Below, in pieces: positions 20,850-30,690 of a stretch of 64,000 nucleotides of DNA. The DNA is taken from NCBI GenBank assembly GCA_917880885.1, contig OU862910.1, positions 54,613,285 through 54,677,284 on the forward strand, given 5' to 3'. Under the pieces are notes generated by a model. The model saw only the letters and a program-made list of their open reading frames with translations, made no database searches and was not told where the DNA came from. Position 1 is the stretch's first letter. The number at the start of each line of letters is the position of its first letter. Origin of the DNA: Limnephilus marmoratus (taxonomy: Eukaryota > Arthropoda > Insecta > Trichoptera > Limnephilidae). The position numbers and the translations under genes are program-made.

Positions 20850-21195
20850 AAAAAGAACAAATACAAAATATGTTTAGTTTAAACCGAAAGTCACCCTTTG
20901 GTTCGCGGTGTTGTTGGGATGAGTAATGCATTTCTACGTGCATTACACGTGGTTTCTTCTTGGCAGATGCCGGGATAATGCGATATACCCTGGCCCCTGC
21001 TGGAGATGAACCCGCGACACATTCCACATCCGCTTCCGGTTTCGCAACCCTCCCCCTTCCAGAGAGATTGCAACTTGAGGGGACGACAGTCGGGTTATCT
21101 CACATCTACACCAATTAAAACATAATGTACTCACATAAGTACAAGCCCTGATTGATGTAATTTTTCACAAACCATCGCTTTACATAATTTATAAT
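20850..21195. other. Spacer left of the Helitron
   Basis: It is moderately GC-rich with overlapping minus-strand chance frames (20791-21134). No element end is recognised apart from a possible decayed SINE head around 20985-21010 (CCCGCGACACATTCC). Confidence 0.3.
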
Positions 21196-21567
21196 AATCA
21201 CTAGCGAGTTCCCGGCATGCGTTGCTATGCCACTTAATATTGTTTCTCCCTACGTGTCCTTTCCCCTTCCGCCTTCTCTTCCTCTTCCGCATCCCCTTCT
21301 CCCTCCCCGCTCCCCTCCCGCGAACCCCCCTCCCGAGTTCCCTTCCCCCCTCCCGCATTCCATACGTTCATTCCCGATACATTCAGTTTTCAAGCAGCTC
21401 GCATGCCACCTATTTTTTTATACCAATTTCATAATGCCAGAGCTCACCAGTATATATAGAAACCTTCGTGGACGTGCTCACAACAACTCACCAAAGTTTC
21501 ATCGCAATCGGATGAACGGTTTAGCAACGCATAATTTCATGATTCCAGAATTCACTATTATATATAG

Positions 21568-22551
21568 CAGCGTTTTTCAACCTTTTTCATGCCACGACCC
21601 CCTTATTATGTAAAAAATATTTCGCAACCCCCTACCCTTCGCCTGCAATTTACCTTTGACGACTGTGGTTCCTGGAGGGGGGAGGGTGGCTAGAGAAATT
21701 CAGGTATCACAAATTGAATGAAAAGAAAAAAGAATGACACCCAGTGTACACCAACAGGAGGGTTGCTAGAGAATTTCAGGTTGTGAATTTTTCAGGGCAA
21801 TTTCGCCTGTATAATCATGTTTTGGCATTCTACTTGATTCTGCCAGGAAATCCGTAATCCTGTGAATTCATTGCCCACAAAATTCTTGCAGAATTGTCTT
21901 GCAGAATTTGAAAAAAGAAATGTGTCATTATTTCTCGGTGCAAGAAATATCACAGAACGCTCGGAAAAGGTGGATCATAAACCCGTTTTTGAATGCAGCT
22001 ATAGATGAGGCAAGTTTAGAAACCAACTTAAAAGAAAATCTGCTGGAATTATCTGCCGATGGAATGTTGCACTTGAAATTCAAGTCTGTTAAATTGGATA
22101 ACTTTTGGTTAAAAAGAAAATTAGAATACCCAGAATTGACCACAGAAGCTTTGAAGTGCTTGATTTCATTTGCCACCTCTTACGTGTGCGAGTTGACGTT
22201 TTCGTCAATGGCCCAAATAAAAAACAAACAGAGGAATCGATTAAATTTAGAAAACGACTTAATTCTAAATGTTGCAAAAACAAATCCGCGATGGCAGAAA
22301 TTGACTGACGAAAAACAGGCGCAACCTTCACATTAATGTGTATGAGACTTAACGGATTTTTGACCCATAGAAATTTTATAATTTAAATTTCATGTTAACT
22401 TCAAAATGTCCAATAATTAATATTTTCATATAAAAATATTTTTGAGCTTAATTGTTTTTTTTTTTATATTTTACTTTGGACCCCCTGCGACCCCCTTGTA
22501 GAGGCTTCGCGACCCCCCAGGGGGTCGCGACCCACAGGTTGAAAAACACTA
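21568..22551 (+). mobile_element. hAT element, internally deleted
   Basis: The ends are CAGCGTTTTTCAACC and the complement of TAGTGTTTTTCAACC, with GTCGCGACCCCC-type subterminal sequence like vertebrate and arthropod hAT/Charlie ends. It is flanked by a perfect 8-bp duplication ATATATAG at 21560-21567 and 22552-22559. It keeps only the C-terminal part of a transposase. Confidence 0.9.
21899..22336 (+). pseudogene. hAT transposase, C-terminal fragment with dimerisation domain
   Basis: The 145 codons encode the end of a hAT transposase. Residues about 67-125 (FWLKRKLEYPEL, then SFATSYVCELTFSSMAQIKN and RNRLNLEND) match the hAT C-terminal dimerisation region found in ZBED5/SCAND3-like proteins. 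The BED finger, the catalytic DDE core and the N-terminus are missing, so it cannot transpose anything. It lies in the same orientation as, and wholly inside, the 984-bp element bounded by hAT inverted repeats. The stop is natural for the family. Confidence 0.85.
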
Positions 22552-22559
22552 ATATATAG

Positions 22560-24516
22560 TAGACGTGGGCAGAATGATTCCCACTAGTGAATCGATTCAG
22601 TCTGATTCCCATGGCCTTTTGAATTGATTCCTTTTATTCATTCCTTAAATTCAATTAAATCCCAAAAAAAAAAAAAATAAAAAAAAAAAAATAAAAAAAA
22701 ATTAAAAAAAATAAATAAATAAAAAAAAAATAAAAATAAATAAAAATAAAAACAAATTCAAAAATTGAAAATTATATGAATGGGGAGGCTAACACCGCAC
22801 ACGAGACCGGGAGGCCACGGAGTACCCAGAGTACCGCAAAATAGGAGACTGATTAGCTTAGGCTACCAAGCATCGCACAAAGAGGAGACCGATTATTCTA
22901 TCTCATTATCTCGCAGGCTAAAACCTATAGATTAATGTGTTTGACTCTTTTTAGTGTCGCTTTTTCGTTTCATCGGTTTTCAAATCACAATGAGTGGGGA
23001 GGCTACGAAGCACCGCACAAAGAGGAGACCAATAGGCTACGGAACACCGCACAAAGAGGAGACCGATTATTATATCTCATTATCTCGCAGGCTAAAAACC
23101 TATAGATTAATGTGTTTGACTGTTTTTAGTGTCGCTTTTTCGTTTCATCGGTTTTCAAAATCACAATGAGTGGGGAGGCTACGAAGCACCGCACAAAGAG
23201 GAGACCAATAGGCTACGAAACACCACACAAAGAGGAGACCGATTATTCTATCTCATTATCTCGCAGGCTAAATCCTATATTGTTTGTCTTTTTTTAGTGT
23301 CGTAATTTTTCGTATGTAAAATGTATTTATTGCTAGCAATTATATCTTAAAATTATACAAGTTTTCGTTTCACCCTTAAAATTTTATTGATTTTATTTTA
23401 TTTATTAAAATTATAATTTTGTTCCATTTCACGTGATCTAATATAAACATACATTTTAACATTAAGATGAGTATTTTATGACAGCTAACCACAGCTAATT
23501 GGCCATATAATATCTGCAAATTTACATAATATATCGACCCAAGATCTACATCTAAAAGTAGGTAGGTACAATATCTTTCGTACGTACCAAAAAACCGATA
23601 AGCGCTTCTCACTTTTCTAGCTGATGTTCAGATTCAAAGTCGAAAGTTTTCGACTAACTAGATATGTAATGAAATTGACGGCTTGGCGCGCGGGGGAATA
23701 AATGAACCGCGCGGACGGATTAAGGGCTGGCATTGAGGAATGAATTAGTAACTTTTGAATAATGTTTTGTGTCTTACCTAGCAGTGACTTGATTTACTCG
23801 CGAGCTGCGGACCTAGGACTGGGATGCGTTTGGGACATATCGTGACATTGACGTGACGATGACGCCTGACGTCATTTCTAGGTCTCAGATTTACAAAAGA
23901 CCATGACGTCACAAGTGAAAAAGACTTTTGTTTTAATTCCTCTGTCTGTCGGAATCGGACAATCTCGATTTCGACAGACTAGATACCTGGGACGCGGACA
24001 TTTAACACGGACCTGGGACGGCGGGGACCTTAGGACAATCTCAGGACTATTGATTAGGATAAATGATTAATTCCTTGCGTGAAAGAGATGCTCGGGCAAC
24101 CCGGATGAATCGCGGCCGCGTTTTGGCCATTTTGGGACATGGACTTTGATGTTGTTCGGTTGTTCGGGTGTTTTTAGAATGGCGGCGCGGCGGCAGCGGA
24201 ATACAATCGTAATAGGCGAGTCGTTCACAATACCGTCCGTCGACCACTTCGCGGCGCACGGCCCGTTTAATAATATTTAAATACCTATGAAACAATATAA
24301 TATTTAAATCATTTACAGAACACATTATTCATTGAAATAATTTAACAGTAAAATAAATGGAAATTAAAAATGTATGGTGTCGTTAAAAATCGTAGGATGC
24401 AAGTCCAAAGATAAGGAATGAAGAATCAATTCCTTTTGAAATTGAGAATTAGATTGAGTGTGTCACAAGATTGAATTTATTCATTTAATTCGGTCATTCA
24501 ATTTTGCCCACGTCTA
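22560..24516. mobile_element. Second hAT-type non-autonomous element
   Basis: Its ends TAGACGTGGGCA (22560) and TGCCCACGTCTA (ending 24516) are perfect 12-bp inverted repeats. It is flanked by ATATATAG at 22552-22559 and 24517-24524, so it shares one target duplication with the hAT element on its left. It has no transposase. It contains an A-rich stretch (22660-22765), a tandem repeat (22790-23275) and a GC-richer right half. Confidence 0.85.
22790..23275. repeat. Tandem repeat of about 180 bp inside the second hAT element
   Basis: The phrase GGCTACGAAGCACCGCACAAAGAGGAGACC, followed by TCTCGCAGGCTAAA and GTGTTTGACT, recurs about 2.6 times with period near 180 bp. One unit stands alone in reverse at 39.28-39.43 kb. 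Both places encode the peptide SGEATKHRTKRRPIGY in one frame. Confidence 0.8.
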
Positions 24517-24689
24517 ATATATAGAAACCATCGCGGACATGCACACGTCGAATCCCCAAAGTTTCATCGCAACGAATGGAACAAACCCAGACACGTACAT
24601 ATTTTGATGTTTATATATACTCGTATATTTAGATTAAATCATTACGTCATTTTAAGACCTGGGATTATGATTAGAAATCACCTCTCCGT

Positions 24690-25320
24690 TCTTCTTCAAC
24701 ACAACATGATAAAGTTGAAACGTTGCTTGTTATGGCTTTAGAAGGGTTTGGTTAATAGATCTGAATAGCCAGGTACTTCCCCAACTTTTTCTTCCCCATC
24801 TCCTTCCCCTCACCACTTACCCACTTACCTTCAGACTCTGAACATACCCCAATTGGGGATGCCATATCAACTGGCTCCAGGCGGTTGAGCGAGTTTACAA
24901 GCGAGTGAGATTGACATGATGACACACAAAACTGTCTACTCGCTCATTAGCGACAGTAGCAGCTAAAATAACGACTCCCGCGGGAACCAATTCGGTCAAC
25001 ATTTTGTAAAAAACTTGAGGTCGCTGCTAGCGCTACACGCTAGCCAGTAGCGAGAATAACGGCTCCCGCGTGAACTAATTCTGACAATTATGAAATCAGC
25101 TGTTGGTAGGCCGCCATCTTGAGCGAGTAGCGAGTAAAATTGACCACCTTTCAATTTTTTTCGTAAATTGTCCACAATCTGCTAGTTAGATAGTAATACG
25201 ATTACACTGAGCGAGTTTACTAGCAGATAGTGAATTTCCCACATAGTAGCTTGTAAACTCGCTCAATGTCATCGAGGCTTTAGGCCCAGTTGGGACTCTT
25301 GTGCGGTATTCACATATTAT
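24690..25320 (+). mobile_element. SINE family A copy, split by a MITE
   Basis: Left part 24690-24884 contains GTTGCTTGTTATGGCTTTAG, the pyrimidine block and CCCCAATTGGGGATGCC. The right part resumes at about 25287 with CAGTTGGGACTCTTGTGCGG. The undisturbed junction is visible at 40.25-40.28 kb. Confidence 0.7.
24885..25266. mobile_element. MITE with 18-bp perfect inverted repeats
   Basis: TTGAGCGAGTTTACAAGC (24885-24902) and its exact complement (25249-25266) enclose 346 bp rich in GCGAGTAGCGAG phrases. The right side carries about 20 further bases (ATCGAGGCTTTAGG) before the SINE resumes, so the true right end may be near 25286 and the left end shortened. Confidence 0.6.
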
Positions 25321-25324
25321 TATA

Positions 25325-25710
25325 TCATAAAAAATACTAATTTTGGTGTCTCTTGCGTAACTCTAGTTCAATTCAAATTTTTAAGTGTCATTTTCAACAT
25401 TGGAACTGATTGTGTGAAGAATTCAGATAAGCGTTAAATTACCTATTTATATAATATCTTTAAGAGAAAATTATTTTAACGTTTCTTATCAAAATTCGAT
25501 CTGATTTTGCTAAAATTCAGATTATCCCTTGATTTTTCTCGTGTTTGCGCTAGAAATATTGTAAAAGTTGGTCTAGGAATCATCATCAATAAGAAAACTA
25601 TCGAATTTAAAACACCCATATATCACACAAACGCTTTGTAGATTTTTGATAATATTTATATTGCAGAAAGAACACAGCACATTTGTACTACTTGAATTGG
25701 CTCTGTTCTG
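25325..25710. other. AT-rich spacer
   Basis: No coding, repeat or element end is recognised. Confidence 0.4.
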
Positions 25711-25716
25711 AACTTT

Positions 25717-25860
25717 GTGGCAATTCAAACTGAATCTTTATTTGGTCAAAGAAATTATTTGTATCAGGCTCCATTTATATTTAATTGCCTTCCAAAGCAT
25801 ACCCCTGCAGGGAAACAGCATGATGGTTATTTTGTTAGTTTGGTAGTTAAGCATTCATCA
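25717..25860 (+). mobile_element. LINE C-terminus joined to family T tail
   Basis: The frame from 25717 reads FGQRNYLYQAPFIFNCLPK, the common end of LINE ORF2 proteins. It then runs into CCCCTGCAGGGAAACAGCATGATGGTT and GTTAGTTTGGTAGTT, a decayed family T 3' tail. Confidence 0.45.
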
Positions 25861-25959
25861 GCATTAAATGACTTAATTATGTTAGTTAACTTTATACGTT
25901 TAGTGACTTTTCATTTGTAGTAACTAGATATACAAGTTCTACCCGTATTTCAAAATCAA

Positions 25960-27340
25960 AATCATTTATTGTACAAAATTTACATTTAGTACAAAAGGTA
26001 TAACTTATAGGTACTTATATCCTATTTCTTCCAGTTAACCTAACATGTTGTACAGATTTGAACACAAATGAAATATAAATATAAAAGTGGTGTAATACAA
26101 AGTGAATTTGTTTTAATTTATTATATAAACATAAATATAAAAACAGTTGTACCTATGTGAGGTATTCACTTAATGTGTAATGAGACCTGTTCAGAAGGAA
26201 TGTTTTTAGTGATGACTTAAATCTGAGTGTATCTTGTATTTGTTTAATATCATGTGGAAGGTTGTTGTATACTTTGTTAGCATTGCCGCTTATACGGCCA
26301 TTTTCTAAACCAAAACCTGGAAAGGACACGCAATACATAGGCCAGCAGAACTAGCTCAGAGCCGGCGCGAGCAAGGTTCCTCTTAAAACCAAGGCGAGTG
26401 TTGTGGTTCGCTTGTGAATTCCTCCTCCTTCTTTCCTCACAATCTCCAGGTCTCTTTCCTCAATCAGAACACAGTTTTGCACGTAAAGGGTTTATTCATT
26501 TAGAAGGAGACAGGGTTTTACAATTGCCAGCCTCGGCAAACTACACATGGGTACTTGCTAGGTATAGGATTCTAACATGGCGGGGAACTTCTCTCTACTC
26601 AACTCTCAATACGTATTAGTGAATTTAAACGCAGGATGTAGAACACAAAAGGAGGCAAAGGTTCATTTTACTCACAAAGCAGGAAATGAGGTAGCCGTCC
26701 GACAGGCTACCGGTGGGCTGGAGCCTTCTCGTACACAATACACATTATAGAAACAATCACGAGTTTTTAGGTTCTCGAACAGCGCACTAGCGCAATCACT
26801 GTTGTCAAGCCCGCGACCAGCCGAGGAATGAATGCCGGGTGCCGTTCGGCACTGGGGCCACGGACCTCCGCGTGCGGAGAGAGGGGCGGAGAGGGGGCGG
26901 TACGGCGAGCTGTGCACTGGGGGCCAATTCACTAGCTCCTCGCAACAGGAATAAGGGAATCTATTCTTTATCTTTTGTAACGTAACAACTTTAATGGCCA
27001 TGTAAAAGGGTCCTTTTTGGAAAATTGTTTTGTTTGCTTTTGGTATTAATAAATTTTCTGTAAACCTTGTAGCGTGTTTATGTGTAGAGTTTTTTTGTGG
27101 AAACTTTTCTGGAGATGATGCATGTTAGTGCATAACTCCATTATATATATGTCGGTGACTGTAAGAATTTTCAAATTTTTAAATATAGGTCTACATGAAT
27201 CCCGATTAGCAGAGTTTGTCATTTTTCTTATACATCTTTTTTGGATGATAAAAACATCTTTGGCGTTTACTGAGTTTCCCCAAAAGATAATTCCGTATTT
27301 TATTATTGAATATACATAACCATAGTATGCGGCCATTACC
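25960..27340 (-). mobile_element. Jockey-like LINE, split by a solo LTR
   Basis: 27336-27046 encodes SIIKYGIIFWGNS and IRKMTNSANRDSCRPIFK, the region after the RT palm. The frame stays open to MAIKV near 26992. The ORF resumes at about 26270 as YNNLPHDIKQIQDTLRFKSS and ends FLLNRSHYTLSEYLT (stop at 26153). The 3' UTR reaches about 25960. It is 5'-truncated, and the split falls exactly at the LTR borders. Confidence 0.75.
26275..26987. mobile_element. Solo LTR, 713 bp
   Basis: The insertion begins TGTTAGC and ends GTAACA, giving TG..CA termini with a short TGTTA/TAACA inverted repeat. It is flanked by a 4-bp duplication ACTT (26271-26274 and 26988-26991). Removing it rejoins the LINE frame. 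Short TG..CA-ended insertions with 4-6 bp duplications are typical of LTR retrotransposon solo LTRs. No gag or pol is present, so the clade and orientation are undecided. Confidence 0.75.
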
Positions 27341-27344
27341 GATT

Positions 27345-27705
27345 CGATGTTTAATGTGTTTCAATGTAAGATGCTCCGAGGAATTACAGTCATTGATCCC
27401 GTCTACGCGTCGGTTAGCCCTCCAAACGCGTGCCCAACCTTTGTGCATATGGTTGACATTCTTCGCATGAGAAAGGGTTGTTTCAACGACTCGTTCCATG
27501 TAGTGTTCAATGGCTAGGCTGTGAAACCACTTACCGGCCTCTATGTCTTCTCCGTCCTACAACATGTTCATCCCCAAAGATGCTATAAGCACTGAGGATT
27601 TTTTTTCTCGGGGTTCCTGTGTGGTGTTAAAGTTTAATAACTCAGGTACGTCTCACACGTCATATGTATGTCTGGTAGGGTGTGTCAATTATTTCAACTT
27701 TTGAA
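27345..27705. other. Spacer, possible LINE relic
   Basis: GC-moderate sequence near 27390-27500 gives short minus-strand frames with no motif I can name. Confidence 0.3.
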
Positions 27706-27710
27706 TTCAG

Positions 27711-28272
27711 AAACGCCCGGGGTCTCAAAAGTTGCGTCTTACAAAGAAAATGAGAACTGCATTTAATTTTTTTTTTAAATTGGTTATTAGCGCTAAAATG
27801 CATTCAAAATCGGAAAACAAACCTAAAACTTAAAAAGAAAATTATTTTTATCATTATTTTTTTTTTTCAATAATTTTGCCTTTTAACGTTAGTTTGTTAT
27901 TAAAAAATGCGTAAAGCTGACAAAAATGAAAAAAAAAATCAAGTTTATGAATACCAGTAAGTCAACAACAATACTGATTTTATACAGAAAAAGTGTCATT
28001 TTCCCCCTTTAAATTTTTAATGAACGCTTCAAATATGTTTCAAAAATATTTTTTTGCGTTCTTTGTACTGCAGTTATGGAATAAAAATTAAGTTTGGTAA
28101 AAAAAATAAAATATGAAACCATTATTTTTTTTTTTCCAAATCACGAAATCTACTTTTTTTCTAAACTTTCGGCCATTTTAGCGGGCTAATTAATAGTGAA
28201 CAATGATTTCATTTATTTTTACGTTTTCGAATAGCTACAGATCATACGAAACTTTTGAGACCCCGGGCGTTT
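27711..28272. mobile_element. MITE with 23-bp perfect inverted repeats
   Basis: AAACGCCCGGGGTCTCAAAA.. at 27711-27733 is exactly complementary to 28250-28272. The interior is AT-rich without an ORF. No convincing target duplication is seen, so the superfamily is open. Confidence 0.75.
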
Positions 28273-28483
28273 AAAAATAAGGACATTTTTTTCTCTCTAT
28301 GGAGAGCGACACAAGCTAATGTCTAATTATGTTACATTGTCATGTAAACAAGCTTATGCGTTCGAGTGGTTAAATATTTTAATAGCCAAGTGCTGTATCA
28401 CCCCAATACTCTTCTCTCACGGAATTATAATAAAAAATCCATCATCGTTTTTTTCATTAATCATTCGTTCACGTGACAATTTT

Positions 28484-28820
28484 ACAATTTGGGAGGCGGG
28501 AATGGGTACCGCCGCCCCGGGAACCTTAATTGGATAACCAACACCTCTGCCACAGATCACCCCAAGTGGTTCGCTACGTTTGGTGATTTAGCAGGGGTGC
28601 CCGGGTTCATGGGGTGAGGTTTGTCTAGGTCTTGGAGGCGGATGACTAGGACACACTGAACCCCAGATTCCTACCCACCCCTTAAACCCTTTTCCTTCCC
28701 AGAACTCTCCTCTCCTTCCTTTCCGTAAAAACCCCTCCACACAGCATCCCCAAAGATGACATAGGCCCTGAGGGAAATTATTTTCCTCAGGGCCTCCTGT
28801 GTGGAGCTCATGTAAAAAAA
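28484..28820 (+). mobile_element. Retroposon family B, short form
   Basis: It is almost identical in order and sequence to the copy at 13.91-14.24 kb, from GGGAGGCGGGAATGGG to GTGTGGAGCTCATGT, and ends in a pure A run (28813-28829). The long clean A tail suggests a younger insertion than the 13.9-kb copy. Confidence 0.75.
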
Positions 28821-28877
28821 AAAAAAAAACATGAAAAAAAAATATTTCTTCAAATTTCAAAACAAAGATTTGAGGAT

Positions 28878-29075
28878 ATTACTCATCACGCTTATATCAG
28901 CCTTGCATTCTTTGCGGATCTCCACATTTCTCACACGATCGTACATAGTTTTACCACACATACCCCTCAGGGATTTCATTTCTACATTCTCAATTTCATG
29001 CCTCACTTCCATACATCAGGGTAGGTACCATACTCCATTGTGGACGACTGCTAGCTTCACTTCTGTGGACGGTTT
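28878..29075 (-). mobile_element. LINE family T fragment
   Basis: On the plus strand CATTCTTTGCGGATCTCCAC, TCTCACACGATCGTACATAG and TTTTACCACACATACCCCTC are the complement of the IRKKCKAD, DRVRNVE and RMCGKTM codons of the 12.36-kb copy. Confidence 0.6.
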
Positions 29076-29109
29076 TTAGTTAGCACCAACGGCGTTCAGT
29101 CTTCCATGA

Positions 29110-29300
29110 TTGCTTATGTGAATGATGTCTCACCAAGGTGATACTGAGATTACCTTTCACATTGGAACGAGGTGCAAATGTAGGTCTAGGTACTACTTGT
29201 ATAAATAAAAATTAATTTAGTTTGCCCCCATCGGGTTATGAACCTGCAACCTCTAAGTGGCTCTTGCCACCGTGCCACGGAGGCCGCCTGGAAGGGGCTG
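29110..29300. mobile_element. SINE family A piece and reverse tRNA-like head
   Basis: TCACCAAGGTGATACTGAG is a family A phrase in reverse. On the minus strand 29285-29222 reads GCCTCCGTGGCACGG then GAGGTTGCAGGTTCATAACC, a tRNA-like head with B-box-like GGTTCATAACC. Together they are consistent with one decayed minus-strand SINE. Confidence 0.45.
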
Positions 29301-29309
29301 TGAGTGATG

Positions 29310-30010
29310 GGAGAGGTGTTAGAAGAGAGGTAGTGTCGTATTTCCCCCATATAAAGAAGTGGGCGCACCGCGAGATGAAGGTTGGGTTACACGGAGCCAT
29401 GCGATACTGCCGCAGTGCTGCCAGGCCGCTTTATTATTTACCGATAATAAATATAATTAATTCAATTTCCCGAGATTCCGCCATCTACGATTCTATTATC
29501 AAATATACTGCTATTTTGGGGAAAAAGTTTGATGATACGGACCCACAGCAAAAATGTCCTAATAAAGTTTTTTAAACATAACAATTCTAATTACGTTCAA
29601 AAAAATTATTGGTAATCGTAGCTTTACTTTTGCGAATCGTAATTCACGCGTTCAGATAACATTTGATAGGCGTTAGGCAGGTAGGTTCGTAGAAAATGCT
29701 TTTAACAAAGTTAGCTCATCGAGGGGGTAGAGCGGTGATTGGCTAAAAATTAGTGACACAGATTGCAGTCCATGTTCCACCGGGAGATTTTAAACTGCAA
29801 TGCAAGTGGCAGTCTTTTACTTCAAGCCACGTCACGCGTCCGAAATTTCGAAAGAGGCCCAACGAGTTTTTTTCGAAAAAGGCCCGTATAAGTTAACCTT
29901 GTTAAAAACATTATCTACGAACCTTGGTACATGCCTCTACAATAGCATTTATTCATTCAACAATATACTAGCTGTATACAATAGCAATACAATAGCTGAC
30001 TATGATAATA
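29310..30010. other. Spacer left of the mariner
   Basis: Chance frames at 29222-29575 and 29800-30081 show no motifs. Repeated ACAATAGC phrases occur around 29938-29998. Confidence 0.35.
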
Positions 30011-30223
30011 ATATAGTTGTGTTTGTGAGGGGGTACCCAAAAGAAAACGAACTGATGTTGTGGTGGGCCGAGTTTTTGTAGTACCGCGTTCTGCCACTAG
30101 GGGGCGTATAGAGCCACTATTCCCGAGTCAGTAAGCCAAACGTCTTCACTAAATAAGGTTCCGTTCGGTTTGTGTGAATTTTTTAGTGACAGTTGTTTTG
30201 TGTTTTTGTTCGTCGTTTTTGCT

Positions 30224-30690
30224 ATGGCTGATTCTCGTGAATAGAGCGCGGCCGTAAAGTTTTGCTTCTTGCTCGGAAAAACTGGCACAGAAACTTTAGA
30301 AATGTTAAAACAATCACAGGGTCTGACAGTTAACCAGGTTTTCTACCTGGAAGTTTTGAAAGATTACGCAACAGTTTGCGGCGGAAGAGACCTGATTTGT
30401 GGCATTCGAGCGATTGGTTTTTCCACCACGATAACGCCCCTCCTCACACAGCCCTGTCTGTGCTCAAATCTTTGACCAAAAGGGGCATGACCCCTGGGCC
30501 CCACCCCCCTACTCACCGACCTTGCCCCCTGCGACTCTTTTATTTGCCCGAATGAAAAGAGACATGAAAGGAAAGCCTTTTGCTGATATTACTGAAGTGA
30601 AGAAAAAAACGACGGAGGCGCTGTAGGGCATCAAAGAAGACGAATTTAAAAAAAATGTTTTGATCAATGGAATAAAATATTGGAATTCAA
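30224..30690 (+). pseudogene. Mariner transposase, deleted and frameshifted
   Basis: The start codon at 30224 is followed by a stop after six codons, then LLGKTGTETLEMLKQSQG, the helix-turn-helix region of mariner transposases. After an internal deletion the frame changes to YLEVLKRLRNSLRRKRPDLW and WFFHHDNAPPHTALSVLK, which keeps the HDN segment with the second catalytic Asp. The segment that should carry the third Asp (usually SPDLAP) is altered. Codons for the last residues (CISAGGKYFEG) are found beyond the palindrome, split again by the hAT MITE at 32793. It cannot be active. Confidence 0.85.

Larger units (their letters stand above)
21201..24633 (-). mobile_element. Non-autonomous Helitron carrying two hAT insertions
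   Basis: On the minus strand the 3' end reads GGCAT-AGCAACGC-ATGCC, GGGAACTCG, CTAG (21204-21201), followed by T. This is the hairpin-plus-CTRR structure of Helitron 3' ends. The matching 5' end is TCTAAATATACGAG starting at 24633, preceded by A, as expected for insertion between A and T. Internal phrases (AGTTTCATCGCAA, ATATATAGAAACC) recur twice. No Rep/helicase is present. About 2.96 kb of its length is the two hAT elements. Confidence 0.65.
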
